Shown: one piece after another, positions 37,022 through 45,393 of the stretch | Layout: the number at the start of each line of letters is the position of its first letter | Numbering within the stretch: the stretch's first letter is position 1 | NCBI RefSeq assembly: GCF_003583405.1 | Contig: NZ_QXEC01000024.1 | Location: 20,641 to 84,640 of the forward strand | Source: Micromonospora radicis | GTDB taxonomy: Bacteria > Actinomycetota > Actinomycetes > Mycobacteriales > Micromonosporaceae | Direction: 5' to 3' | Length of the DNA: 64,000 nt | The notes under the pieces: model-generated | What the model was told of the DNA's origin: nothing | What the model saw: the letters and a program-made list of their open reading frames with translations, nothing else | Database searches by the model: none | Made by a program: the position numbers and the translations under genes

Positions 37022-37612
37022 TCAGACCAGGTTCCGCTCGCGGCCGGCGGGGAAGCGGTCCAGCACGCCGGTGCCGGCGAGCGCCCTGGTGAGCGCGTAG
37101 CCGCCGGCACCGGCGACCACGGTGGCACTGAGTACGGTGAGCAGCGCGTACGGGATGCGGTAGGTGCCCAGCTCGTACGCGGCGTTCCAGGCGAAGAAGT
37201 CGAACAGGGCGGCACCGAGGCCGGTCAGCGCACCGGCGAGCAGCGCCGTGGGCAGTCGGAACGAGCGGTACCGGAAGGCGGCGAAGGCCGCTTCCGCGCC
37301 GAGGCCCTGGATCAGTCCCTGCACGATGGTGATGGCGCCCCACTCGGAGCCCAGCAGCGCGGAGACCGTCGCCGCGACCGCCTCGCAGAACAGCGCGGCA
37401 CCCGGCTTGCGGATGATCAACCCGCCGAGCACCGCCGGCACCAGCCAGACGCCGTACATGACGGCCTGGCTGGCGGGGAAGAAGGCGAAGGTCGGGTCGA
37501 CCGCCCGCCAGAGCAGGCCCCACGCCCAGAAGATCACGCCGAAGCCGACGGCGATCACCGCGGCCACGACGATGTCGACGGTTCGCCACCGGGTGGTGGT
37601 CGATTGACTCAT
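37022..37612 (-). CDS. ykoE: ECF transporter S component, YkoE family
   Basis: The S component binds the vitamin. The 196-residue membrane protein with about six spans resembles YkoE, the hydroxymethylpyrimidine/thiamine S component (WRTVDIVVAAVIAVGFGVIFWAW at the start; GSEWGAITIVQGLIQGLGAE and AWNAAYELG later). ATG 37612 follows GGGAGCAATC. A TPP riboswitch directly upstream supports a thiamine or precursor substrate. First gene of the ykoE-ecfA-ecfT operon (YkoEDC-type). Confidence 0.9.
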   Translation of the reverse strand: MSQSTTTRWRTVDIVVAAVIAVGFGVIFWAWGLLWRAVDPTFAFFPASQAVMYGVWLVPAVLGGLIIRKPGAALFCEAVAATVSALLGSEWGAITIVQGLIQGLGAEAAFAAFRYRSFRLPTALLAGALTGLGAALFDFFAWNAAYELGTYRIPYALLTVLSATVVAGAGGYALTRALAGTGVLDRFPAGRERNLV

Positions 37613-37689
37613 GATTGCTCCCAGTCCGTGTCGAACCAGGTAAGACGCACGCCCGTCCGGCGTCGCCGGACGAAGGCGGGCTGGAGGTG

Positions 37690-37785
<96 letters not shown>

Positions 37786-37798
37786 AGTTGTCTCGCAG

Positions 37799-37828
37799 AC
37801 GCTAGCACCTGAGAAGATCGACAGACAA
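37799..37828 (-). promoter_or_regulatory. promoter of the thiamine ECF operon
   Basis: Minus strand: TTGTCT (37823-37828), 18 bases, TAGCGT (37799-37804). Transcription would start just ahead of the riboswitch. Confidence 0.45.
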
Positions 37829-37963
37829 TGTGATCTCCGCAGGTCACGACCGTGCCGTCCCCGGGCCGCTGTCGACCCGCCCACTTCCGTGACATTCGTC
37901 GACGTCATCGAGGCTCGGGCGGTAGTCTCGGTCGGCCGATCCGGACGGGCCGAAGGGCGACAG

Positions 37964-39085
37964 GTGACCACAGCGCACGATCGCGGCGGCCCGACCACAG
38001 CGCACGATCGCGGCGCCCCCACCACAAGGCCCGACCAGGCCGGCGAGCGGGGAGATCGGTCGGGTGGTCCGGTGGGCCTGGCTGCCCCGCCGGCCCCGGA
38101 GCCGACCGGTACGGGCGGTTCCCGCCGCTGGCTCGGTGACCGGATCGGCTCGGTCGAGGTACTGGCCGCCCTGCTGATCCTGCTGATCATCTTCCGGGAT
38201 CCGCTGGCCGGCATGCTCGACGACCCGCGCCTACAGACCTGGACCACCGTCTTCGTCTCGATCATGGTGCAGGCGGTGCCGTTCCTGGTCTTCGGGGTGC
38301 TGCTCTCCGCCGTGATCGCGGTCTTCGTACCCCGGTCGTTCTGGGCCCGGGCGCTGCCCCGGCATCCGGCCCTCGCGGTGCCCGCCGCCAGCGCGGCCGG
38401 GGTGGTGCTGCCGGGCTGCGAGTGCGGGTCGGTGCCGATCGCCGGCTCGCTGATCCGGCGTGGCGTCACCCCGGCCGCCGCGCTGGCCTTCCTGCTCGCC
38501 GCACCGGCGGTCAACCCGATCGTGCTGACCGCGACCGCCGTGGCCTTCCCCGGCAACCCCGAGCTGGTCCTCGCCCGCGGCGTCGCCAGCCTGGTGGTCG
38601 CCATGGTGATGGGCTGGCTCTGGCTGCGGCTGGGCCGCACCGAGTGGATCAGGATGCCGCGCCGGCCGGAACTGGAGGACGCATCCCGGGGGCGGGCCTT
38701 CTGGGGCGCCGTCCGGCACGACGTGACGCACGCCGGTGGCTTCCTGGTGCTCGGCGCGATGGCCGCCGCCAGCATCAACGTGCTGGTGCCCGAGCGGTGG
38801 TTGCAACGCCTCGCCGACAACGCCTGGCTGTCCATCCTGGCCCTGGCGCTGCTCGCGGTGCTGCTGTCGCTCTGCTCGGAGGCCGACGCCTTCGTCGCCG
38901 CCTCGCTGTCACAGTTCTCTCTTACGTCCCGACTGGTCTTCCTGGTGGTGGGGCCGATGGTCGACCTCAAACTGATCGCCATGCAGGCCGGCGTGTTCGG
39001 CCGCCGGTTCGCGCTCCGCTTCGCGCCGACCACCTTCGCGGTGGCCGTACTGGTCGCCGTCGCGGCCGGGGCGGTGCTGCTGTGA
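37964..39085 (+). CDS. DUF318 (YraQ/YcgR-like) permease
   Basis: A 373-residue membrane protein with about eight spans. N-terminus: hydrophilic, with three degenerate nine-residue repeats (TTAHDRGGP, TTAHDRGAP, TTRPDQAGE). Permease core: AAGVVLPGCECGSVPIAGSL, RRGVTPAAALAFLLAAPAVN and SLCSEADAFVAASLSQF, all typical of DUF318/permease PF03773. Substrates of the family are not firmly known; metals, arsenicals and small solutes have been proposed. GTG 37964 is chosen (GAAGGG upstream); GTG 37889 is a longer option. It overlaps the TIGR03943 gene by four bases. Confidence 0.85.
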   Translation: MTTAHDRGGPTTAHDRGAPTTRPDQAGERGDRSGGPVGLAAPPAPEPTGTGGSRRWLGDRIGSVEVLAALLILLIIFRDPLAGMLDDPRLQTWTTVFVSIMVQAVPFLVFGVLLSAVIAVFVPRSFWARALPRHPALAVPAASAAGVVLPGCECGSVPIAGSLIRRGVTPAAALAFLLAAPAVNPIVLTATAVAFPGNPELVLARGVASLVVAMVMGWLWLRLGRTEWIRMPRRPELEDASRGRAFWGAVRHDVTHAGGFLVLGAMAAASINVLVPERWLQRLADNAWLSILALALLAVLLSLCSEADAFVAASLSQFSLTSRLVFLVVGPMVDLKLIAMQAGVFGRRFALRFAPTTFAVAVLVAVAAGAVLL

Positions 39086-39846
39086 ACCGGCAGGCGCAGG
39101 CGGTGATCCTGCTGCTGCTCGGCGGCGCCGTGATCCGGGCCAGTATCACCGACCTCTACCTGCGGTACGTCAAGGAGGGGCTGCGCCCCTTCCTGATCGC
39201 CGCCGGACTGCTGCTGGTGGTCGCCGCGATCATGACCCTCTGGTACGAGCTGCGCCCGTCCGCCGCGCGCACCACCGTTCCGGCGACACCCGTTCCGGGG
39301 ACGCCCGACCCGGCGGGCGGTGTCGGCGCGGCCCACGGGCACACCCACCACGAGCCGCGGGTGGGCTGGCTGCTCATCCTGCCGGTACTCGGACTGCTGC
39401 TGGTCGCCCCGCCGGCCCTCGGGTCGTACGCGGTCAGTCAGGCCGGAAGCACGGTGAGCGCCCCGCGGGAGTCCGACTACCCACCCCTGCCCGAGGGCGA
39501 TCCGGTGCAGGTGAGCGTCCTGGACTACGCGGCCCGGGCACTGTTCGACCGGGGTACGTCGATCGGCGACCGGCGGGTGCGACTCACCGGCTTCATCGCC
39601 ACCGGCCCCGACGGCGAGCCGATCCTGGCCCGGATGGTGCTGTCCTGCTGCGCGGCCGACGGACGCCCGGTCAAGCTCGGGCTCACCGGCGACGTGCCGG
39701 CCGGGCTGCCCGACGACAGTTGGGTCGAGGTGGTCGGCCGGTACACCGACCGGCTCGGCCGAGACCCGGTCAACGACGCCGAGATCCCGTACCTGGACGT
39801 CGAGTCGTGGCGGGAGGTCCCCGTCCCGAAGCAACAGTACGACTGA
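39082..39846 (+). CDS. TIGR03943 family putative permease subunit
   Basis: A 254-residue partner of the DUF318 permease (YcgQ/YcgR-type pair). Two N-terminal spans (AVILLLLGGAVIRASITDLY, RPFLIAAGLLLVVAAIMTL), a His-rich linker GAAHGHTHHEP that could bind metal, a third span (GWLLILPVLGLLLVAPPALG), then an extracytoplasmic OB-like domain with LTGFIATGPDG, a Cys pair in VLSCCAADGRPVKLGL, and WVEVVGRY. The genes always travel together in known genomes, so they probably form one transporter. GTG 39082 overlaps the previous stop. Confidence 0.85.
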   Translation: MNRQAQAVILLLLGGAVIRASITDLYLRYVKEGLRPFLIAAGLLLVVAAIMTLWYELRPSAARTTVPATPVPGTPDPAGGVGAAHGHTHHEPRVGWLLILPVLGLLLVAPPALGSYAVSQAGSTVSAPRESDYPPLPEGDPVQVSVLDYAARALFDRGTSIGDRRVRLTGFIATGPDGEPILARMVLSCCAADGRPVKLGLTGDVPAGLPDDSWVEVVGRYTDRLGRDPVNDAEIPYLDVESWREVPVPKQQYD

Positions 39847-39863
39847 CCGCGCGCACCCCTGGG

Positions 39864-39869
39864 TAGGCT
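39864..39869 (+). promoter_or_regulatory. -10 hexamer TAGGCT upstream of the hydrolase gene
   Basis: TAGGCT, seven bases (including GGAG), then ATG 39877. Leaderless or nearly so. Confidence 0.4.
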
Positions 39870-39876
39870 GCGGAGC

Positions 39877-40707
39877 ATGCAGATCGATGCCCGGGGAATG
39901 CGGTTCGAGGTCACCGTCGGCGGTCCGGAACACGGGGAACCGCTGCTGCTGCTGCACGGCTTCCCGCAGCACTCCGGCGAGTGGAACGACGTGTTGCCGA
40001 CGCTGCATGCCGGAGGTCTGCGCAGCTACGCCCTCGACCAGCGCGGCTACTCGCCCGGCGCGCGGCCGGCGGCCGTCGAGGCGTACCGGCTGGCGGAGCT
40101 GGTGGCCGACGCGGTGGCCGTACTGGACGCGCTCGGCGTCGACGCCGCCCACGTGGTGGGCCACGACTGGGGCGCCGTCGTCGGTTGGGCGCTGGCCGCC
40201 GGCCACCCCGACCGGGTCCGTACCCTGACCGCCGTCTCCGTGCCGCATCCGGCCGCCATGGCGTACGCGCTGGCCGAGGATCCGCAGCAGAAGGCGCGCT
40301 CGGCCTACATGATGCTGTTCCGCCGGCAAGGGGTGGCCGAGAAGACGCTGCTGGCCCTGAACGCCGGTGGGCTGCGCCGGCTGCTGCGTGGGGTCGGCGA
40401 CGCCGCGCGGACGGCCGCGTACGTCGAACCGATGCGCGAGCCCGGCGCCCTGACCGCGGCGCTGAACTGGTACCGGGCGATGTCCCGGACCGACCTGGCG
40501 GCGGTCGGCCCGGTGACCGTGCCGACCACCTTCGTGTGGAGCGACCGGGATCCGGCGATCGGCCGCGCCGCCGCCGAGGCGTGTGCCGGCCAGGTGCGCG
40601 GGGACTACCGGTTCGTCGAGTTGGCCGGGGTCGGCCACTGGATCCCGGACCAGGTGCCGACGCCGCTGGCCGAGACGATCCTGGCCCGGGTACGTTCCAC
40701 CGCCTGA
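39877..40707 (+). CDS. alpha/beta hydrolase, epoxide hydrolase-like
   Basis: A 276-residue alpha/beta-hydrolase. LLLHGFPQHSGEW carries the HGxP oxyanion motif, the nucleophile is an aspartate in VVGHDWGAVVGW (as in epoxide hydrolases and dehalogenases), and the catalytic His is in GVGHWIPDQ. The cap region has paired Tyr-containing helices (ALNWYRAMSR), which supports epoxide hydrolase over haloalkane dehalogenase. The physiological substrate is unknown. Single gene. Confidence 0.85.
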   Translation: MQIDARGMRFEVTVGGPEHGEPLLLLHGFPQHSGEWNDVLPTLHAGGLRSYALDQRGYSPGARPAAVEAYRLAELVADAVAVLDALGVDAAHVVGHDWGAVVGWALAAGHPDRVRTLTAVSVPHPAAMAYALAEDPQQKARSAYMMLFRRQGVAEKTLLALNAGGLRRLLRGVGDAARTAAYVEPMREPGALTAALNWYRAMSRTDLAAVGPVTVPTTFVWSDRDPAIGRAAAEACAGQVRGDYRFVELAGVGHWIPDQVPTPLAETILARVRSTA

Positions 40708-40757
40708 CCGGGCTCTTGGCCGGTGGCGGGGTGGGTTACCGAGGAAGCGGAGTGAAC

Positions 40758-41507
40758 ATGACGTTGAGCGCCGACGGCTACCTGGCGACGGTGACCGCCA
40801 CCATGAACCGGGTGGCGCGGAGCCAGCGGGACCAGGTGACCCGCGCCGCCGACCTGATCGCCGCGGCGATCCGGGCCGACGGGGTGGTGCACGCCTTCGG
40901 CACCGGCCACTCCGAGGCGCTGGCGATGGAGATCGCCGGCCGGGCCGGCGGGCTGGTGCCGACCAACCGGATCGCCCTGCGCGACCTGGTGCTGCACGGC
41001 GGTGCGCCGGTCGACGTGTTGGGGCCGAAACTGGAGCGGGATCCGACCGTCGCCCACCGGCTCTACGACCTCGCCCCGATCGGCCCCGCCGATGTCTTCG
41101 TACTCGCCTCGAACTCGGGGGTGAACGGGGCGATGGTGGAGTTCGCCGCCCTGGTACGCGAGCGCGGACACCGGCTGGTGGCGATCACCTCGGCGGAACA
41201 CTCGGCCCGGATGGAGTCCCGCCATCCGTCGGGCCGTAAGCTCGCCGACTTCGCCGACGTGGTGCTGGACAACGGCGCACCGTACGGCGACGCGACCCTG
41301 CCGCTGCCCGACGGCGGCGCGGTCGGCGCGGTCTCCTCGATCACCGCCGCGCTGCTGGCCCAGCAGATCGTGGTCGAGGTGGTGGCCCGGCTACTGGCCA
41401 CCGGCGACCGTCCACCGGTGTACCTGTCGGCCAACATCGCCGGTGGCGACGCGCACAACGACGCCCTGGAGGCCCGGTACGCGGGCCGGATCCGCCGCGG
41501 CTCCTGA
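40758..41507 (+). CDS. SIS domain protein (UPF0309-like sugar-phosphate binding)
   Basis: A 249-residue sugar isomerase (SIS) domain protein. The phosphosugar loop is VHAFGTGHSEALAMEIAGRA; the second half has VLASNSGVNGAMVEFAALVRE and ITSAEHSARMESRHPSG. UPF0309-type members are often linked to amino-sugar metabolism; here no such genes are adjacent, although a GH20 hexosaminidase lies 10 kb away. ATG 40758 has GGAG six bases upstream; GTG 40752 is an alternative. Confidence 0.8.
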   Translation: MTLSADGYLATVTATMNRVARSQRDQVTRAADLIAAAIRADGVVHAFGTGHSEALAMEIAGRAGGLVPTNRIALRDLVLHGGAPVDVLGPKLERDPTVAHRLYDLAPIGPADVFVLASNSGVNGAMVEFAALVRERGHRLVAITSAEHSARMESRHPSGRKLADFADVVLDNGAPYGDATLPLPDGGAVGAVSSITAALLAQQIVVEVVARLLATGDRPPVYLSANIAGGDAHNDALEARYAGRIRRGS

Positions 41508-41654
41508 CGGGCCGGCGCTGGTCGCGTGGTGCCCGGTCCGGCGTGCCTTCAGCGGGGTACTCCGAGCCGGTTTCGGATCGGCGGCCGTGGGGCATCAGCG
41601 TTGCCGCCGCCGGGGACTGGCCACCGGCGGCAGCCGTACCCCCGGAGGTCCGCG

Positions 41655-42155
41655 GTGTCGAAGGAAACCGAGAAGCAGCGGTGGCAGCGCAACTTCGCCG
41701 ACCTGTTGCAGGAGCTGCGGGTCGCGCAGACCGGCGTGCAGATCCTCTTCGCCTTTCTGCTCACCCTGCCGTTCAGCAACGGCTTCGACAGCACCACCCC
41801 GTTCCAGCGCGACGTCTACATCATCGCGTTGCTCGCGGCAGCCGGCGCCACCGCGATGATCATCTCGCCGGTGGCCTTCCACCGGGCGTTGTTCCGCCAG
41901 GGCCGCAAACCCGAGTTGGTGCGGTTCGCCCACCGGATGGCCTCTGGCGGGCTGGCGTTCATGCTGGTCGCGATGGTCAGCTCGGTGCTGTTGATCACCG
42001 ACTTCGTGCTGGCCCGGCCGATCGCCTTCCTGCTCAGCGCGGTGACCGGACTCTGGTTCCTCACCTTCTGGCTGGTCCTGCCGTTCTCCCGGCGTAGCTG
42101 GGGCGACGACGACATCGACGACGAGGAGGACCCCAGCGGCCTCGCGAACGGCTGA
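41655..42155 (+). CDS. DUF6328 family membrane protein
   Basis: A 166-residue protein with a hydrophilic N-terminus (QRWQRNFADLLQELRVAQTG), four membrane spans (VQILFAFLLTLPFSNGF, YIIALLAAAGATAMIISPVAF, GGLAFMLVAMVSSVLLITDFV, FLLSAVTGLWFLTFWLVLPF) and an acidic tail (DDDIDDEEDPS). The ELRVAQTGVQILFAF segment is characteristic of DUF6328; function unknown. GTG 41655 is preceded by GGAGG. Confidence 0.8.
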   Translation: MSKETEKQRWQRNFADLLQELRVAQTGVQILFAFLLTLPFSNGFDSTTPFQRDVYIIALLAAAGATAMIISPVAFHRALFRQGRKPELVRFAHRMASGGLAFMLVAMVSSVLLITDFVLARPIAFLLSAVTGLWFLTFWLVLPFSRRSWGDDDIDDEEDPSGLANG

Positions 42156-42211
42156 ACGCGGCGGGCGACCCAGCCTCGTCGGTCATCGGCTGGCCGGTTC
42201 TCGGCTGGCGG

Positions 42212-42820
42212 TCACCGGTTGGGCGGTCGAAGGCCGAGGCGGCGCAGCTCCAGCGCCGCCAGACTCTCCATGGTGGAATCGTCGCCGCGCCGCCAGGCCT
42301 CGGCGACGTCGGGGTGGATGCCGGCCAGCTTGCCGAGCGGCTGGGTGGCCAGCGCCCGCAGGGCGAGCAGATCCCGTCCGGCCGGGGCGGTGGCCAGCTT
42401 CGCCGCCGCGTCGGCCCGGCGCATCCACCGTACGCGCAGCGGCAGCCAACCGAAGACCACCAGCGCGAGCGGGACGAACAGCGCGGTCCCGGTGAGCGCC
42501 AAGGCGAGTTGGTCCACCACCTCCTGCTGGTCCCGTCCCGCCTCGGCCAGAGATCGGGCGGCGCCGGCGGCCCGCTCGAACGGCCCGGTCAGTTCATCGC
42601 CGACCAGTGGCACCCGGCCGACCTTGCCGCCGGCGTCGGCCAGGTTGTCGGCCAGCCCGCCGCCGGCCCCCTCCAGCTTCTGCCCGGGTACGGCAAGCTT
42701 CTGCACCAGGTCGTGCAGCCACATGGCGGCGCGGATCGTCACGTACACCCAGGCGACAACGAGCAGGTCGGTGAGGAACTGGCGGAGCGCGGTCGGGAAA
42801 CGATCAGCGTAGATCTTCAC
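42212..42820 (-). CDS. two-span membrane protein, unknown function
   Basis: A 202-residue protein that I cannot place in a named family. It has one span near the start (QFLTDLLVVAWVYVTIRAAMW), a long amphipathic periplasmic-type region rich in Ala/Gly/Glu (KLEGAGGGLADNLADAGGKV, RSLAEAGRDQQEVVDQLALA), a second span (LTGTALFVPLALVVFGWLPL) and a cytoplasmic helical end (ALATQPLGKLAGIHPDVAEA). Start GTG 42820 is the first reasonable one. Same strand as zur but separated by a repeat element. Confidence 0.65.
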   Translation of the reverse strand: MKIYADRFPTALRQFLTDLLVVAWVYVTIRAAMWLHDLVQKLAVPGQKLEGAGGGLADNLADAGGKVGRVPLVGDELTGPFERAAGAARSLAEAGRDQQEVVDQLALALTGTALFVPLALVVFGWLPLRVRWMRRADAAAKLATAPAGRDLLALRALATQPLGKLAGIHPDVAEAWRRGDDSTMESLAALELRRLGLRPPNR

Positions 42821-42840
42821 GCCGCCCAGCGTCCCACGCT

Positions 42841-42985
42841 CTCCCGCCCTCAGACACCCCCTGCCCCCGCCCCGCCTCGCCCGCCTCCTGCCCACCCGGC
42901 GATCTTGCGCTTCGGGTCGCCAGGTTGCCCCTTTCGTGGCCTTTGCCGCGACCGAAAGTGCAAGATCGTGGGGCGTGGGGCGTGG
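42841..42985. repeat. C-rich / inverted-repeat / G-rich intergenic element
   Basis: A C-rich run (42841-42899), then an imperfect 21-bp inverted repeat (CGATCTTGCGCTTCGGGTCG at 42900 and its partner GCGACCGAAAGTGCAAGATC at 42948; 18 of 21 match), then a G-rich run up to the zur stop. The GATCTTGCAC core recurs at 50576-50685. Confidence 0.6.
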
Positions 42986-42987
42986 GG

Positions 42988-43386
42988 TTAGGGGGTGCAG
43001 GTGGGGCAGGTGCCGAAGATCTCGAGGGTGTGGCTGACGTCGGTGAAGCCGTGTTGGGCGGCCACCCGGTCGGCCCAGCTCTCCACCGTCGGGCCGGCCA
43101 CCTCCACGGTCCGGCCGCAGGCACGGCAGACCAGGTGGTGGTGATGGCCCTCGCTGCACCGGCGGTAGAGGTGCTCCCCGCCCGGCGGGCGCATCACGTC
43201 GATCTCGCCCGCGTCGGCCAGCCCCTGCAGGGTGCGGTAGACGGTGGTCAGGCCGACCCGCTCGCCCCGGTCACGCAGCATCGCGTGCAGATCCTGTGCA
43301 CTGTGGAAGCCTTCCACCTCGGCCAGTAGCGCGCTCACCGCCGAACGCTGGCGGGTGTTGCGGACGGCCGCACCACTCTCACTCAT
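42988..43386 (-). CDS. zur: zinc uptake regulator Zur (Fur family)
   Basis: A 132-residue Fur-family repressor that blocks zinc import genes when zinc is plentiful. Winged helix with GLTTVYRTLQGLADAGEIDV; metal-binding hinge EGHHHHLVCRACG; C-terminal CPTC forms the structural zinc site with the first Cys pair. Linkage to znuABC and an smtB-type gene supports Zur rather than iron-Fur. It lies 39 bases after the ArsR-family gene on the same strand; in mycobacteria the same pair (smtB-zur) forms one operon. Confidence 0.93.
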   Translation of the reverse strand: MSESGAAVRNTRQRSAVSALLAEVEGFHSAQDLHAMLRDRGERVGLTTVYRTLQGLADAGEIDVMRPPGGEHLYRRCSEGHHHHLVCRACGRTVEVAGPTVESWADRVAAQHGFTDVSHTLEIFGTCPTCTP

Positions 43387-43425
43387 GCCGGCCCTCCGCC
43401 GCGCTGCGGGTCTCGCTAAGCCCGC

Positions 43426-43725
43426 TCATGATCCCTCCCCGGCGTGGCTGACCGCGTCGGCCACGATGTGCGCGACATGCTCGTCGACCAGGGCGTACGC
43501 GATCTCCCGGCCGCGCCGGGAACCGCGTACCACGCCGGCGCCGCGCAACACCCGCAGGTGTTGGGACACCAGTGGTTGGGCGACGCCGAGCTTGTCCACC
43601 AACTCGTGTACGCAGCGTTCCCCGGCGGCCAGTTCGCTGACGATGGCCAGCCGGATCGGCGCGGAGAGGGCGCGCAGCAACTCGCTGGCACCCTCGTACG
43701 CCTCGTAGCCCGCTCCGCTGGTCAC
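43426..43725 (-). CDS. smtB: ArsR/SmtB family zinc-sensing repressor
   Basis: A 99-residue winged-helix repressor. The recognition helix is in VAQPLVSQHLRVLRGAGVV. Near the C-terminus, D81-x-H83-x10-H94-x2-E97 (within DEHVAHIVADAVSHAGEGS) is exactly the alpha-5 zinc site of SmtB/CzrA, so this is a zinc (possibly cobalt) sensor. Such proteins leave DNA when zinc binds, so zur may be induced by zinc. GTG 43725 has no ribosome binding site but TACCGT lies six bases upstream. Confidence 0.92.
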   Translation of the reverse strand: MTSGAGYEAYEGASELLRALSAPIRLAIVSELAAGERCVHELVDKLGVAQPLVSQHLRVLRGAGVVRGSRRGREIAYALVDEHVAHIVADAVSHAGEGS

Positions 43726-43731
43726 CGTGCA

Positions 43732-43737
43732 ACGGTA
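43732..43737 (-). promoter_or_regulatory. -10 hexamer TACCGT of the smtB-zur promoter
   Basis: Minus strand: TACCGT, six bases, GTG 43725. The flanking GGTATTGGTTACC is a small palindrome (about 43735-43750) that could be part of the SmtB operator. Confidence 0.5.
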
Positions 43738-43762
43738 ACCAATACCGGTAGCGGGTGTGTGT

Positions 43763-44632
43763 TCAGGACCCGCCGAGTACCACCTCGTGCGGCTCGGGTG
43801 CGGGCGCCGGTTGCGGGCGGCCGCGGCGCAACCGGCGCCAGCCGGCCACGAGCAGGGTGACTGCGACGAAGGAGGCGATCGCGAGGACGACCACCGAGGC
43901 GCCGGGCGCGGTGTCGGCCACCGCCGCCAGCCAGATGCCGGCGCCGGCCGCGAACAGGCCGAGCGCCATCGCCGCCGCCATGGTGGCCCGGAAGCCCCGG
44001 GTCACCTGCTGCGCGGTGGCCACCGGGACGACCATCAGGGCGCTGATCAGCAGGACGCCGACCGCCCGCATGGCGATCGTCACGGTGACCGCGGTGGTGA
44101 CCGCGAGGAGCAGGTTCAGCGCGCGTACCGGCAGGCCGGAGACCCGGGCGTACTCCTCGTCGTGGCAGACCGCGAAGAGCGCGGGCCGCAGCCCGATCAT
44201 GGCGATCAGCACCGCCACACCGAGTACCGCGATGGTGACCAGGTCCTCGCGCGAGGTGGTGGTCAACGCCCCGAACAGGTACGCGTTGAGGTTCGCGCTG
44301 GTGCTGTCGGAGAGCCCCACCAGGACCACGCCGCCGGCGATGCCGCCGTAGAAGAGCAGGGCCAGCGCCAGGTCGCCGGAGGTGCGGCCGCGTTCGCGGA
44401 TCAGCTCGATGGCGACCGCCCCGACGATGGCCGCGATCACCGCCATGATCACGGGGGAGGTGCCGAAGAGCAGGCCCGCCCCGACGCCGGTCAGCGCGAC
44501 GTGCCCGATTCCGTCGCCGATCAGCGCCAGCCGGCGTTGCACCAGGTAGGTGCCGAGCGCGGGCGCGGCCAGGCCGATGATCAGGGCGCCGAGCAGGGCG
44601 CGCAGCATGTACTCGTACTGGAAAAGGCTCAC
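43763..44632 (-). CDS. znuB: zinc ABC transporter permease ZnuB
   Basis: A 289-residue ABC-3 family permease with seven to eight spans. ALIGDGIGHVALTGVGAGLL is the family motif, and TTSREDLVTIAVLGV and ALMVVPVATAQQVTRGFRA are typical. It forms the channel for zinc delivered by ZnuA and driven by ZnuC. GTG 44632 overlaps the znuC stop by four bases. The C-terminus is a basic, Pro-rich tail. Confidence 0.93.
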   Translation of the reverse strand: MSLFQYEYMLRALLGALIIGLAAPALGTYLVQRRLALIGDGIGHVALTGVGAGLLFGTSPVIMAVIAAIVGAVAIELIRERGRTSGDLALALLFYGGIAGGVVLVGLSDSTSANLNAYLFGALTTTSREDLVTIAVLGVAVLIAMIGLRPALFAVCHDEEYARVSGLPVRALNLLLAVTTAVTVTIAMRAVGVLLISALMVVPVATAQQVTRGFRATMAAAMALGLFAAGAGIWLAAVADTAPGASVVVLAIASFVAVTLLVAGWRRLRRGRPQPAPAPEPHEVVLGGS

Positions 44633-45393
44633 CGTGTGCTCCACAGCCCGGCGGGCTCCTCGGGACCGTGCGGGTGCACGTGGTCGTGGTCCGGCTCGGC
44701 GTGGTGCCCGGCCGGGTCGGGCACCGCGCCGTCGTGCGCGATCACCCCCTGGTGTACGACGACCGCGCGGCTGATCAGCGGGCGGAGCGGGCCCAGTTCG
44801 TGGGCGACGAGCAGTACGGTGCCGCCGCCGCCGACGAAGGCACGCAGGGCCCCGGCGAACGCCTCCTGGCTGGTGGCGTCCACTCCGGCCGTGGGCTCGT
44901 CGAGTACCAGCAGTTCGGGCTCGCCGGCCAGGGCGCGGGCGATCAGGGTGCGTTGCTGCTGGCCGCCGGAGAGGGTGGCGACCGGGTCGTCGGCCCGGTC
45001 GGCCAGGCCGACGGCGCGCAACGCCGCGGCGACGGCCGCCCGGTCGGCGCGCCCCGCGGGGCGCAGTACGCCCCGCCGGGCCAGCCGGCCCGAGGCCACC
45101 ACCTCGGTCACGGTGGCCGGTACGCCGCTGCCCGCACCGAGGCGCTGCGGGACGTACCCGATGCGGTGCCACTGCCGGAACCGGCGGGCTGGCTGGCCGA
45201 ACAGCGTCACCGAGCCGACGCTGAGCGGGACCAACCCGAGCACCGCCCGGATCAGCGTGGACTTGCCGGAGCCGTTGGCGCCGAGGAGCGCGACCACCTC
45301 GCCGGTGGTCACGGTCAGCGAGACGTCACGGAGCACGGGGCGGCCGTCGTAGCCGACCACCCCGTGCGTGACGGTGAGGACTTCAGGGGTCAC
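44629..45393 (-). CDS. znuC: zinc ABC transporter ATPase ZnuC
   Basis: A 254-residue ABC ATPase. Walker A GANGSGKST, signature LSGGQQQRTLIA, Walker B LLVLDEPTAGVD and the switch His in LLVAHELG are all present. The C-terminal extension is His/Asp-rich (HHAEPDHDHVHPHGPE) and may bind zinc, a feature of ZnuC tails. GTG 45393 overlaps znuA by four bases. Confidence 0.94.
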   Translation of the reverse strand: MTPEVLTVTHGVVGYDGRPVLRDVSLTVTTGEVVALLGANGSGKSTLIRAVLGLVPLSVGSVTLFGQPARRFRQWHRIGYVPQRLGAGSGVPATVTEVVASGRLARRGVLRPAGRADRAAVAAALRAVGLADRADDPVATLSGGQQQRTLIARALAGEPELLVLDEPTAGVDATSQEAFAGALRAFVGGGGTVLLVAHELGPLRPLISRAVVVHQGVIAHDGAVPDPAGHHAEPDHDHVHPHGPEEPAGLWSTR

